Shown here: in pieces, positions 36,798-50,261 of the stretch | Layout: each line of letters begins with the position of its first letter | How positions within the stretch are numbered: the stretch's first letter is position 1 | Assembly: GCA_025602915.1 (NCBI GenBank) | Contig: JAHLJZ010000052.1 | Coordinates: forward strand, 1-64,000 | Length of the DNA stretch: 64,000 bases | Origin: Paraphysoderma sedebokerense | Lineage: Eukaryota; Blastocladiomycota; Physodermatomycetes; Physodermatales; Physodermataceae | Direction: 5' to 3' | Translations under genes and position numbers: made by a program | Notes under the pieces: generated by a model | What the model saw: only the letters and a program-made list of their open reading frames with translations | The model's database searches: none | Told to the model about the DNA's origin: nothing

Positions 36798-39700
36798 ATG
36801 GCAGCAACAGCGCCAGCAGAATTACAACCCATTCCGCCTGAAGCCAGGGATGAAGTATCAAGGTCACCTTCTACGACAGGGTTCGTCCTCGCCCAAGTTT
36901 TGGACGAATATACGAAAATTTCGAACGAAAAGATTGAAGTCATAATGCATCAAAGCACTGTTTGTGAACTTACTTCTTACCAGTGATCAAAAGTGAAGCG
37001 GATTAACAACGATCCATTTAGGATCGTGAGATTGACCTAGGCCGATATTTAAAACCCGGCGTTGATACCGCATTCGACACAATTCTGAAGTCGGTTGGTT
37101 CATTAGCCAAACATGCACCTAAACTTATTGTCGATTCCTTGACCTCTTGGAGGGAAACCGTCATCGATTCAAACTCAATATCTGCGAGTAATAGTAAAAT
37201 ATTTAAAGGTGATGCTGCTAAAACGAAAGGACCATTGAAAGAAGTTCGGATGGTATGTTGGATTCGAAAAGTTTTCCTAAATTGGCAAATGGCTGGTCTT
37301 AATTCCCTCATACTGAAATCAAATTTTTATGCATTTGTTAGCTCGCAGCGAATATTATATTTAGTCGAGTTCTGATCGAGGTTATACGGCATATGAAAGC
37401 TGATACTCTTAATAAAGGGACCGGTGATGCAATAGCGGAGCTGGCTTTTGCGCAGTTCCGAAATGCTAATCCGTATGTATGCTTTAACTATTTTCAGCAT
37501 GTTTGTTTGTTTGAAGATGCCAATTTTTTTGATTAACTTCATCGACTATTACAAAGGGACGTGGTAAAAGGCTCGCTCAATTGGCAAACCAATTTTAATT
37601 ATTTTTCAGAAGTTATTGGAGGCTTGTCAGACTTACGGTACGAAAGAGCGCAATGATCTGTCTTCGAGATTTCAAGCTGTTAATAATGCTGAGTAGATTT
37701 ACGTCTGCAAGTGACCGCTATGTGTCAGAATTGTCAAAAATGCTGAACTCGCAAGTAAGGGATGCTAGACTGGAGTATCTTATATTGGGAATGAAACATC
37801 TGAAATTGAAGGTGCGATATTCAGTCCGCGTTTCTCCACATCACCAAATGATGGCAATAATGATTCAATCATTGGACAGATATATCCGATGGACATTCTT
37901 GAAGAAACGGCTGAATTCCTCGAGACTGTTGGATCTTTCTTTCAAAATGCAACTGATATGCCTATTCGGCAAGCATTCGCAGAAGTCCTAGTTGACCTGT
38001 TGAATCCAATCAGTGCGGTATGATCCTATGTGCATGTTAAGTTCAACGCAACATTGATTTTTATCGTATTCAATAGGTTGCAACGGCAGAGGTCAATCTA
38101 CCGACGTGGTCGAAGTTTGTAGACAGCATTTACCCAAGGGCTTACAAAATGGCTGTAAAACACAGACATACACCAGTATGTATTTAAAGAATCAAACTTT
38201 GCGATGTTCTACTCGCTGAATTTGATTTACACAGATTGTCTATTCTCTTGCGACTACTCTCCTTTGCGTGAGTCGAAGTGATTTCTTTGCGAGTAACTGG
38301 CTTCAGTTCATTGAACTCTGTTGCCAGAGGTTCAAGGTGCTTTGAATCTGTTGCTTTTTACATTTTTATCAATTACTAATGCGGCTTTGGCTCACAGGAT
38401 CGACAGCTACGGCACATAGCTTTATCTTGCATTAACAAATTGGTTTGGGTGTATTTATTTAAATTCCCAGAAGCAACAAATACCATGACGAAACGTCTCG
38501 AAACCTTGATAAAAGTATTATTCCCGCCCAATCGAAAATCAATCAACCCTCCGGAAGCCTCTCTTGACCTGTTTGTTGAAACTGTATTTTTTGCCGGAAT
38601 GAAGCAACCGCAGTGGACAATTAAGAACGTCATCCTCGTATTGCTCAATTACGATCAATTTTCAGGCGCCTCTTCTATTACAGTTGACATGATACCAGCG
38701 GAACGAATTATAATTGGCCTCAAAGCCTTTTTATTTGTCATCGCCAACTACGAAGCCTCCGATTTACGGCCGAAATATCCTGTCGAAAATACACCGACGA
38801 AGAGGCCAATTATTGCCTCCGTTATGCCACCCCCAGTTTTGTCTCGGCTCAAAATACAAGACGCACTGGATAAAGTTAACGATGTTTTGGGAAAGATCGC
38901 TGCAGCTTTAGATCAACATTTAGGAACGATGATATTGACGGACGAAAAATTTCGTGGAGTTCCGATCAAGTCCTCAGGCGATGGGTCGTTGTCCAGTGCC
39001 AGTTTGTTGGATGGCGTTGATGATTTCGTTTCGCAGCGTCTCAACTCCTTTGTGGTGAATATTCCGAAGGAGAGATACGTGTCCCTGGAGTTAATGAGGA
39101 CTTATATTTCCGCACTGCCACGTTTCAGTATGGCAGGCTTCCCTGTATCAAAATGCATTCAGATGATTGTGCGCTACACAATTCATGTCGATGCCGAGCT
39201 TGCAGATACATCCTATCAAGCTTTACTTAGGTTTGCGCAACATTTCGGGGCTTCGACTGTGGTCACACCTTTTGAAGATCTTCTTATGGATGTTGGAGAT
39301 CGGAATGCGGATTTGTTAGTTGGATTCTATACTCAAGTGGCGAACGACGACACTTTTGGAGAGCGTAAACATCGTGGTTTACTTGACATATATATAGATT
39401 TATTGAAGCTGTGGTTGAATGAACCCACCGAATCCATAATTCGACGCCCTCCTGCTGAAGAACTGGAAAATGCTCAGGCTACCTTGGAAACTTCGCCAAT
39501 GAATCCCTTGCTGTTAGTGGAAAGACTCGAATCGAAGGGGTTGTTCTTCTTAAGCAGCAATCTCGTTCGAGTACGGAGGTACGGAGTGGAAATCGTCGAA
39601 ATCGCTGAAAAATTCGCTCAAAAATTGAATTCCACGGGATCTTCTGTGCCAAATCGGTCGATACGAGTTTTACGGATTCTAGGATACTCAGGGAATACAT

Positions 39701-42700
39701 TACTGAATTCGCACATTACCGGCAATAAGGCGTTACGAGGTTCCATAGTTAGTTTAAACGAGTTTGGTTCGCGCAAACCGGGTAAAGAAAATACTCGAGA
39801 GCGAATAATGGAATATGCAATTGGCGCTAAGAAAAAGGATTTGGCAATATGGGCAAAAGTATACCCAGATTTTATTCGGCTCTGTTTTGAGTTGAGCCCT
39901 TCCGCTGTGTCCTTATGTTGGCCCTTTGTTTGTAATCGTATACAGCAAATTCAACCTGATTTAGCCACATCTGCCGATGGCACATCTTCATCGTTGTGGT
40001 CTGCTCGCAATACGCCGCCGCCGGATAGCAAAATTTTGCAGTGGAAATTTTATTGCATTTTTGCTTGTATTGCGATACCCGATGACGTCGTCTTTGACGA
40101 TACCGCAGTCGCTGTTCACAAGTCGAAGTCGTCGTTACATTCGAATAAAATTGATTCCCCTCGGACTTTGTTCAAAACAATTCTTCCAATGATGTCATCC
40201 GAATACCAATCTATCCGAGACGCAGTAGTAGACGCTATTGGTAGAACGAATCCAACATTTTATCGCTCTCTGTTGGAAGAAATTGAACCTTATATCGAAA
40301 CTGTATGTGATGACATGAAAGGTAGAACTGGCAGGAGGCATTCAACGACGAGAAGGTTCACCAAAGTTGATCGGCTGCGTGTTGAACTACCACATATTCT
40401 GCTTTTCTTAGCGGAGTTCGGTCAAATCGACGCTGTCGCCTCCGACCCAAATATCATGAAATTCATCATTTCGTACATCCGGTTGACTTTGACATTCTTA
40501 GGGGACTCGAAAATACAAGGGGAATGGGACTTCCAGATGGTCCGTTATTACTTTGCTGGCTTTATAGAACGCTTTTATTACCTCATATCCAGAGCCCAGG
40601 GGTCTGCTGAAATATTTCCTCATCAGTTGCGTGTTAGTTTATTCGAGCTGTTCGAGGAATGGTGTGGTCATGGACCAAACAAGGCTGGGAATCGTGATAA
40701 ACAGCGTCGAATGATCGATTCAGTTTTAGATCAACTGAAAGATGGGAAGGATCGAACATCTGTTGAAAAGAGCTTAGAAGAACAACTACAGATGGTGGAG
40801 ATCGCTTCAGCAAAAGCATTGGCTTCGTTATGCTATGGTCCAATTTTAAATCCTGTCAAATTCGACATTTCTGATGATGACTCAAAAAATGGGAAAGGCT
40901 TAGACGTAGACTTCCTCATACAATGGATCGAAGACGTCATGAGGGAGACTGAGAACGGTCTTTTTGTTATCGGGAGGAACGCTCTCATGAGGCTTCTCAG
41001 CACGAATGGTGGTGGTGATTTAGTTTCCCGAGTGGTTAATTATTGTTTCACCACCGATCCGCGCTCGACTACGAATAAGGAGTTCTTTGCTGCCCTTGTT
41101 GAAACGATTGCAACACACGACGATTACCATTGCCGAGTTACAATGCTACTTACTTTGGGTTTAACGAAGGCCTGCGACACGGATTTGGCATTGAGGAGAC
41201 AAGCAGCCCTGTTGCTTAAAGCCATCGAAGATCATTTCTTTCTCGATTTGGAAGTTCGTGATTTCGAATTCTCCATTACCAATGCAGTTCCGTTGATATA
41301 TAAGCGCACTGCCGTCGTCATAGCTCAAATTGCTGCTCAACGTCACCCCGAGTACACAAAAGATTTTCTATCTGAAATATTTCACCGACTTGATACATGC
41401 CATCCCGATGTCCAAAATCATGTTTTATCCTTACTTCCGCCTTTACTCAGGAACGTCGTATTGGAAATGGATCATCAGCAGGATCTTTCTCACTCATCAG
41501 GATTCATTTTGGCTAACTTATTTTATTATTCAGTCAAATTCGGGGAGTCGAAGTCATTTGATATGGAGAAGTGTTGGAAGGAATTAGTCGCCGGTGTAAA
41601 CCATGAAAATGTTAGTGTCATTGTTACATTCCTCTTTCAATTGGGTCTGCGAAAAAGAAATTCCCCTTTCTTCACTCATGCTAAGCAAGTAATAGCTTGC
41701 CTTGGACGAACTGCTGCCAGAAAATATGTCGTCGACTGTCTTTTGGCAGAGTTAATGCCCCAATCCTTCATTACACGGAATAATGCTGTGGAGAGTGTAA
41801 CATCAGCAGTGTCTGATCAGAATTTGTACATGTCAAATCTCGATGCGGTCCTTCCGTCGTCTACGAAACGTGCTTTAATTTCCAAAGGGCATATTGCGAC
41901 AGTACTTGTCTCGAGTCTGGTAGAAGAAACTGGTCAAGATTTACATGGACACCTACCTTTATTGCTTCATGTAGCGCTAATTCAAATGGATCATCCAAGT
42001 TTTCTCATATCGGAAGCAGTGAAGCAGTTAATTTTGAGCTTAGTCAGAACTATGTCATGCTGCTTTGAAGATGTCACCGTTGATAATGAGTTATCGGCTA
42101 GAGCTTTATGCGACACATTGCTTGCGAAAGAGGGTCAGAAGTTATGGTCACATGATGTTGCGTTTCCCGTTCAAATGGAGCAGCTGGTCGTAGATCTTGT
42201 GGAACTGTTCGGAGAGCACGATACAGATTTTATCAGTGAATGGGGGGAATTGGCGTTGAAATGGGCCGCAAACAGCACAATCTTACATATTGCTTCACGG
42301 TCGCTGCAAATATTTCGGACCCTCTCCCCTCCTGTTACCGAATCCATAGTGGTCGACTTGCTCACAGTCTTGTCGAATGTCGTATTCGATCCAACACCCG
42401 ATGTTAAGAACTTATTCCGTGAGATCGAAGCAACAATACGGTGCACCATCGATTCGATTTCAAGAAAAGCAACATCGCTTCTGATAACAATATACTGGGC
42501 GACAGTAGCTTGCTTGACCGTGGTCCAAGGGGAGCAATTTGTTGCGATGGCTGAACTTATGTCAGCTGCCCATGATATGCTAGATATACAAAAGGAAGAT
42601 TCTCAAAGACGTCTTTTGGAAGGATTTCCATCCCGTTGGTATGGTCACTTTAACGGAATTCAGCAGCTTGTGCTCCCGGCTCTCCGATCAAAATCAACCG

Positions 42701-44157
42701 ACTCGTGTGCTCTCCGAATGATCAATCGCTATGTTCCCATATCATCCAATGACTTGGTGGATCGTACTAATTCTAGGCTGTTGTTTAGTATGATGGCCAA
42801 CATGCCTATGTTGGTTTACGAGCTCGAAGATACAGAACCTTCTATGCAGAGTCGAACCGCCGCCGATGAGCTATCTAAAGCGGCGGGCAATCAAAGCTAT
42901 CCAAATCTTAGTAAACTTTTTGATTCGTACGCAAAACAAAAGTTTCGATCAAAGGAAGAATTTGTCAAGCAATTTTGCTCTCTCGTGAAAGAATATTTCT
43001 TCCCTGAACACGCTATGCGGTGCTTAGAATTCTTTATTGGGCTTTTATCGAACGATGGTGTGGTGTACAGGAGAAAAACGCTCAGAATATTGAAGATAAT
43101 GTTGCCGTACTGCAGTTCAACACTTTCACACGCTAGTTACAGAAAGCAGCTATTGGCTCTGTCTGTTCCGCTTCTTGGCCTAATACACAGTAGCCATGTG
43201 TCTGAATCCCTCGAGATCATGGACGAATTGTTGAAAATAGCGTCAAAAGAAGATAATCAATCACAACTCTCTCTCAAAGATGGAGCCTTGTCAAGCACAC
43301 TGTTAAAGACGGTTGAGGGACAATCCCCTGAAGACGCTGCCGTCGTTGCGACGATGACCCGAAATAACATCAATGCTGTAATCTCAACTTTAACAAAAGA
43401 CGACATAGTCGCCAGTAATGGCATCCTATTCTCGAATGAAGATTTGACGAATAGAATATTTCATGAAGATACGAGATATCAAGATGAAGAATTTGACGAA
43501 GTGTACGGTGCCGCAGAACGTAACCATGAGATCAAAGGGCTCGTCACCACGTTGCATAACTTGGACTCATTTTTCTCGGCGCCAGATATTGTCAATAATA
43601 CAGAAGAAACCGACGGACTTGTTGTCATGGAAGTATCGAATACCGCCGAATCAATATCGGAAGATCACTTAGGCACTCCAAAGCCGGAGTCGCAAAATGA
43701 TTTGGTGTTTTCACCTGTTGAGCATTCCAAACTCCAATCTGCACCATCATCAAGTATGGTACATTCCTCGCATCATGCAGCAGTTTCGGCGTCTAATACG
43801 ACAACCATACAAGAAGATAATTTTCATCCCAGCCCCAAGCCAGATAATTCCGACACAATAAAACATAGTTCAGAAACAATTACAAGCAGCGCAGCCAGTA
43901 GTTCATCGTCACTGGATTCAGCTGACTCGTACAGCGGAAGCGACTCGTCAGGAGACGACAACAGCGGGGGAGTATTTTGGAAGGATGATCAATCTAGCGA
44001 AGAGGATGATGGGAATGAATCGGATACGGAGTCAGATTACACTACTTCATCTGAGGCATCTGCCGAGGACGAAGACCACTCAAACCATGATGTTGCTGTT
44101 ACGAACAAGGTTGAAGATTTGGCAGGCAACGAAGGGGAAGTAGAGAAAGGACATTAG
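36798..44157 (+). CDS. Furry-family cell morphogenesis protein (Tao3/Mor2/PAG1)
   Basis: Nine exons (36798-36959, 37022-37252, 37342-37472, 37557-37637, 37697-37811, 37880-38017, 38077-38175, 38235-38336, 38398-44157) give 2272 residues in phase. Furry proteins are long HEAT/ARM-repeat scaffolds that bind and activate NDR/LATS kinases with Mob proteins (the RAM/MOR network), directing polarised growth and cell separation at the cortex. The start TTGFVLAQVLDEYT, the block LAANIIFSRVLIEVIRHMK and the block VATAEVNLPTW are typical of the Mor2/PAG1 N-terminal domain. The last ~250 residues are acidic, Ser-rich and disordered. Length is within the range of fungal Tao3/Mor2 proteins. All eight introns lie in the first 1.6 kb; the last exon is 5760 bases. 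Confidence 0.95.
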
Positions 44158-44347
44158 TATATAGTTAATTTCTGCGGCATTGTAAATGTATCATACATAA
44201 TGCAGTGTAGTTGTCATAATATAGCGCGGATGCGGGCTTTATGTAAGCGAGCAGGCAGACGTGTCCTGTCAGCTGGGCCATACATGAACAAACCGTCGGC
44301 TATAGGATGGACATAATCATTACCCAGTCGCAGCTCTTCAAATAATC

Positions 44348-47300
44348 ATGTCTGATCCGGACATCCAACATGCTGAATTCTATCCCCACGTTTTGTTCGA
44401 TTATATTTCATCTCATGCTCAGCGAGATCCGAAGAGAAAAGGCAGACTTCAACGAGAGTCTGATTTCGGTCCTTCCGATTTGCCTACATCCTACTCCTTC
44501 GTTGCCAAAACTATTCGCCACCGGATCCAATGTTCTCCGGAGCCAACAATACCCCCTCTCAATTACCAAACTTTGTCATTGGCACCAGAGGATGTGTACT
44601 TTAGTCAGCTAGGAATCAATTTTCAGTTGCCAGACTTACCCGATGATCTCATTACTGTAATCAGGGACTTCGAAAATTATGTCGATTTGGATTTATATTT
44701 ATTGCTTCGGAATGATATAAAGAGTGTTGCCATTCTCGTCGCTGGAGATGCAAGATTGGAGTTACTAGCGTCGATATTTCCGATTACAAAAGATCTTGAG
44801 GCTACCGCTAGTTTGTGCTCACAAAATAAGATATGCTTATATTCCCGTTGTCTGTCTTTGAAATCAAAACGGCGTAATCAACAGACAATTTACGAAATCC
44901 TTATTACGACTGATATATATATACGTGCAGCAGCGATTTCGAGTTCAATCAAAATTCTTCCAGATGAACCTGCATTTCTGCCTTTTTTCTCGTTATTCTA
45001 TCCGGTACCGTCAGTCGATCAAGTAATAACAGGACCCAGTCTCAATTCGCTGTTCAAAAATATTGCCCCCTCAGATAAGATCTCGGTTTCGACCAGAGTT
45101 CAGCCTCCGGCCTTGCTCCCGCATCTTCTTCCATTCCAACAAAGGAGCGTTGCTTGGTGCCTCTTCCGTGAACGGGTAAAATTCGACGAGGAGGGCTGTT
45201 TAATTCCAATTCCTGACGATAAAGTTGATTCAACAGTCTGCTCTGTTGAATATGATGTGGTAAATACCGGAAAAGGTGTCTTATATCTCAATAGAATTCG
45301 GGGAATCTGCGCAGACCACCCGATTGTAGATACCAAGGGCTTGTTACATCATGATGTTCATGGAGGTATACTTGCAGAAGAAATGGGCCTCGGTTTGTAC
45401 TTCTCTTATCATACGGTATCATAGTTCAAAAATCTTAAAAGCACCTGTCCGTGTCTTTCTCTTTACCTAGGAAAAACAGTTGAAATTCTGGCGCTGATAC
45501 TTCTGCATAAGGCTCCGTCAGATTTTTTCAAAAATGCTCCCTCTGGACTGACAGCAGTTTCGACAACCCTTATCATATCACCATCAACAATTCTCTCTCA
45601 GTGGAAGAATGAAATAGAAAATCATTGTCCCACTCTAAAAGTTGGCGTTTACTCCGGGCCTAAAGACATGAAGATCAATGATGTTTGCAAGTATGATGTG
45701 ATATTGACGACCTACGAAGTTCTCCGCAAGGAGATACATTATGTACGGGCAGACAACCAAAGATCTCGACGATTTGAGCGGAAATATGAAAGGAAATTGA
45801 GCGTTCTTAGTCAAATGTTATGGTGGAGAGTTGTTGTGGATGAAGCACAGATGGTAGAATCGACAACATCACATGCTGCTGGTAAATTTCCTTTCCTTTC
45901 AGTCGCGTAAACTTTGATGCGCTAATCATTGATTCAGAGGTGGCCGGTCTCATCCCAAGAAGAAATGCTTGGGCCGTTACAGGAACGCCATTTGGCAAGT
46001 CTATGTACGATCTGTGGGGGTTGCTGGTGTTCCTTCATCTTTCCCCTGAAGGCCTAACGGGTGATTGTTTCGCGAGACTCCTGTCTTATCGGCCACTTTT
46101 TGTCAAATTCTTAAAACATATCATGCTTCGAAATTCAAAAATTCATGTGACGCATGAATTACAACTCCCCCCGCAAGTTGATGAAATCATTCCGCTTCAT
46201 TTTGATCCTGTGGAACTTGAATGGTACAACAATGAGTATCAGCGGTTTAAGTCGGACATAAAGGATGGTTTAGATCTTATAAAAGGAGTCAGGAATGAGC
46301 TTTGGGTTGGCGAAAAATCTCATATTGTATCCACTATGAAGAGCTGGTTGTTGCGATTAAGACAGATGTGGTATGAACACTTTCTTTCTGAAGGGTCAAG
46401 TTTTCAAAGTTTGACACTATTGGTTTACCTTAAGTGTCCATCCGAATGTCGGCCTTCGCGAGGGACAGCAGCGGCGAGAGTTATTTACGATGGACCAACT
46501 TCTTCACAGTATGCAGAGGGAAATAACATCGAGCGCTTATGCATGCGAAAGGCAGCTATATTCTGCTAAAGTGAGACGTGCCTTGTTGGCGGAACTTCTT
46601 CGTGATTTCGACTTCGCCAAATCAACCTACGAGACAGTATTACCTAATGTTCAATCTCGCGTTTGCGCTATCAAAGAGGAGTTGAAAGAACACCAGGAGA
46701 AAAATGTAGCAGAACAATTGAACAATAATTCAGAATTAGACGAAACCGACGAGGAGGAGAATCGTAACCGGGGCGAGGACGACGATACAATCAAATCTCT
46801 GCACTCTCGCCTGCTGGCTTGGCAAGAGCTAGAACACCAATTGCTTTTCTTCCTTGGTTCTATACACCATGAGCAACGGGACGAAAATTTGGAAAGAGAG
46901 TATTATGACCAGGCAGAAAAGTTGCGTCGGGAAATGCTGGCTGTTTCTATATCGAAAGTCAGGAAAGAAATTGAGATTATTCAGAGGAAGTCTTTATCCG
47001 ACGATGGTGCGTGGGCTTGCAAAGGTCATCACTTATTAATTAATCACGCAGATAGTTTGGGTGGAATTTTGAGTACAATCGTATTTGATCAAGTCGCCGA
47101 TTTGATTGATCTGTTAAATGAACAAACCGAGTTATTACTGAAATGGCGACATACTATCTTAAGTAACCTCGTTCGAGACATTGTGACAGAGGAAGCTGAC
47201 GATAAAGAGTACGAAAAAGGATTGGATACCCAACATCTTGCATCGATATATATGGTATGATGGCGTCCCTGTTTGATTTTATATTCATCACTTATCTAAC

Positions 47301-48912
47301 GTCACTATTTAGGATTGCTATGCGCGGTTGTTAAATGATAGACGCCGAAGTATTACTGGACAAACAGAAAATATCAGGCCGCATGAACACGACCTCGATG
47401 GAACAGTGTTCGAAGCGGCATCGAATGTGGAGTTGCTCCGCTCTTTAGAGAGCGATCGATTCCGATATTCCGCCACCCCTGTCAATCTCCGTTACATTAT
47501 CACGGAACTACGGTCAGTCTCCACCAAATTTCATGTGAGCAAAATGGAAGTAGAGATTGCGAAGTCGGAAGCTGTCCGGTTAAACAAAGAGTTGACCGCA
47601 CAACTGCAAGTTTCAAGTATATTGGACAAGGAATTAGTCCAAATGAGGAGAGTATTCAATGCCAGAGTAGAATATTACCGCCGACTGCAGGAAATTAGTG
47701 ATTCTGTGCGTATACCAGAATGCGAAGACATCCCCAGAGAAATCGGTAAATGCGAGAGGGAAGAAACGTCACTTCAAATAATGCTACCTTCTTTATGGGG
47801 TCGGAAACGATACCTAGACAACCTGTACCGGCTGCAACCGGAGGAAAGAGCGTGTAACATATGTCGAAACAAATTTGACGATGGGTTGTTGACCCCGTGC
47901 GGCCACGTATGCTATTGACTTTCTTTCGCTGGTTTAACTATTTATAATAATGTTGCAATCATTAGCTCTTCTGTGAATCATGCCTGCGGACCTGGTTACA
48001 AATAAAGCCGGTAAGAACGCATATATCGTATGTAGCAATATGCTTCAACTGTTCTGAATTTATTTTATAGAGCTGTCCCGTCTGTGTAGCGGCAATCTCA
48101 ATTAGAAAAACTTCGCGGGTTACGTTTCGAGAGGACGCTGAACAATCCAAATTGTCTCGATTTTCGGAAGTGAAAAATATTGGAGTGTTTGGAGCTAAAA
48201 TTGACAGCATCGTTAGACACTTGAAATACCTGGATGTCCATGAACCGAACGTTCAAAGTATCGTGTTCTCTCAATGGGACCAAGTACTTGATATCGTCAA
48301 AACGGCCTGCGAAAGAAATAAAATCGGCTGTATAAAGTTTAATGGCGGGCCTAGTGTGATGAAGGTGTGATTTTTCAATCTTCATGTTTACATGCTTTAC
48401 GTACTGGTATTCACGTTAAGTACATCCAGTTTAAAACGGATTTGTCAATCAAAGTTATCTTACTTAACGCTAGTTCTCAGTCTTCTGGCTTGAATCTCAT
48501 CAATGCGACCCATATATTCCTTTTGGAACCTATTCTAAATCCCGGGATTGACAAACAAGCGATTGGTCGTGTTCATCGTATAGGTCAACAAAAAACGACA
48601 TATGTCCACCGGTTGGTATAAACGATTCTCCCTTAGGTTTATCACTAGCTGACCTCGTTCTGTTCAAGGTACATAATCAAAAACACAATAGAAGAGAGGA
48701 TCAAGATTCTAGCAGATAATAAACTCAAGGTTCATGCAGACCAAAAGGAAGAATTGGCATCAGATGCTCTCGAGGTTTTGAAGTCTGACGCACTGTTTGA
48801 GAAAAAGAAAAAGGGCGGAGAGCTGGTTACAGTGGAAGACCTAATCTTTGTATTTGATGAGGGCGGACACGAGACAGCAGAGGAAGCTAGTTCGTCTACT
48901 CGGAGCAATTGA
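44348..48912 (+). CDS. SHPRH/Irc20-like SNF2 helicase with internal RING domain
   Basis: Nine exons (44348-45392, 45471-45881, 45938-46370, 46435-47254, 47313-47906, 47966-48010, 48071-48364, 48430-48611, 48669-48912) give 1355 residues in phase. The split SNF2 ATPase has motif I AEEMGLGKT across intron 1, motif II VVDEAQM (a DEAQ box), WAVTGTPFGK, and late motifs SSQSSGLNLINATHIF and AIGRVHRIGQQKTT. Between the lobes lie a long helical insert and a C3HC4 RING (CNICRNK ... CGHLFCESC ... CPVC). Irc20/SHPRH proteins are nuclear ubiquitin ligases with SNF2 motors. SHPRH polyubiquitinates PCNA in damage tolerance, and Irc20 acts in recombination and SUMO/ubiquitin turnover. No PHD or linker-histone domain was seen, so it is closer to the fungal Irc20 layout. 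Confidence 0.88.
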
Positions 48913-49168
48913 ATTATTGAGTTTCGTTTACTAATGTATTTAATTTTGGATGTTATGTGCGGAGTATTCTGCTTGTGTCTGTGTGATCGGATGTGGATAT
49001 TCTTCACTTTACCGATTTGGACCAATCTACCAATACACTTCCACTATACAATATATTAACAAATCAAAATACAAAGAGTGTATATACAGTCAAACCAGAA
49101 TGTAAAAATAGTTTTCAAAAAACGCAATTTGAAGTCATTTTTTTATGGACCAAAGATATTCGCCGATT

Positions 49169-49884
49169 TCATCCGAAAGTATTCTCACCGGAATACCTAA
49201 ATTATAAAAGGAACCATGTCAGATATGTAACAGGTTAAAACCATTGCCGTGAAAGAACATACGTGATGTACAAAAATCCATCTTCATCCTTATATTGCTC
49301 ATAAATCAACGACATCAATGCAGCGGACGGTGGAAGAGTGCCTAGTTCAATTGAGACATTAATAATCGTAAAACGCAAGGAAGCGATAAAATAATAGAGT
49401 ATACCATTATTGACGAAAATGAATAGAGCCTTCTCTGGGCTTAGTTTGATTCTTTTTCGTATGACATACACAAATTGCCCCACCGTCAGGTCAGCAGGAA
49501 CAAGATACTGCAAGCAATTCAAAGATTAATTCACTATGCCGAACACAAGGTTAATACAATTCGACTGTACCTTTTTCTTGTCGATAGTTGCAATATCCGA
49601 CTTTTCCACTTTCTCACAAATGACCTAATAGTGGTAAGAAAATTGTCAAGTCAGAGTGATGCTACGTTAGAGGTTAACTATGACCAAATTTAGACGAACC
49701 GGAATTCTATCTGGATACTTTTGACGAATTCTCTCTGCCTCGGCCTTTCGTTTCTCTGTTAAATTCAACAAAATGAGCACAAAGTAAGAGTACAAGTGGT
49801 TAGATAATCAAGTTGGCTGGCGGTTATGACAGCAGGATAGGGGTACACACCGAACGGATGTTCATCCTTGAATTTTGAACGCAT
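49169..49884 (-). CDS. ATG8: Autophagy-related ubiquitin-like protein Atg8
   Basis: Six small exons (49884-49851, 49755-49700, 49624-49571, 49507-49405, 49341-49263, 49196-49169) give 117 residues in phase. The sequence starts [20 protein letters not shown], continues [19 protein letters not shown], and ends [11 protein letters not shown]. Atg8 is conjugated to phosphatidylethanolamine through its C-terminal glycine on the forming autophagosome and recruits cargo receptors with AIM motifs. The final codon is that glycine, so there is no extension for Atg4 to remove. A one-residue insertion relative to yeast Atg8 (VNNGTLPP against VNDTLPP) sits at the fourth intron. The first and last exons are only 34 and 28 bases. 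Confidence 0.97.
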
Positions 49885-50261
49885 GCTGATCTAATCGACG
49901 GGTTACTGAGTGCGGGATGGAGAGTGTCTGTGGGATGTCAGCGACGAAAGGGGATTCTCAAGGGTGTGTAGGATGAGGAGGGATGGTGATGTCGTTTAGG
50001 AAGCTTGCCACTGGACGACGAGGCACCCGGCAAAGAGTCATTCATCCCTCACGTGCCACATGAATGCATCAGCTGACAGTGCTTGTCCGCTAAAGGGAAT
50101 CATCCACAATGGTCACTCGTCTTCATTTGTCCAGCCTTCCATGAAACAATGTGTCTGGTTGTCGCAGCGACATTGCTCCCTCCCACACTAAACAATCGCT
50201 AATGTTGCTATTGTCAAACTCTCTTTTATTCAGAATCGAAGATATTTTAGCTAAAGACCTT
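49885..50261. other. Intergenic region between OST1 3' end and ATG8 promoter
   Basis: This 377-base region on the minus-strand side of two same-direction genes carries the ATG8 promoter and the OST1 3' end. No other gene or repeat was recognised. Confidence 0.5.
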
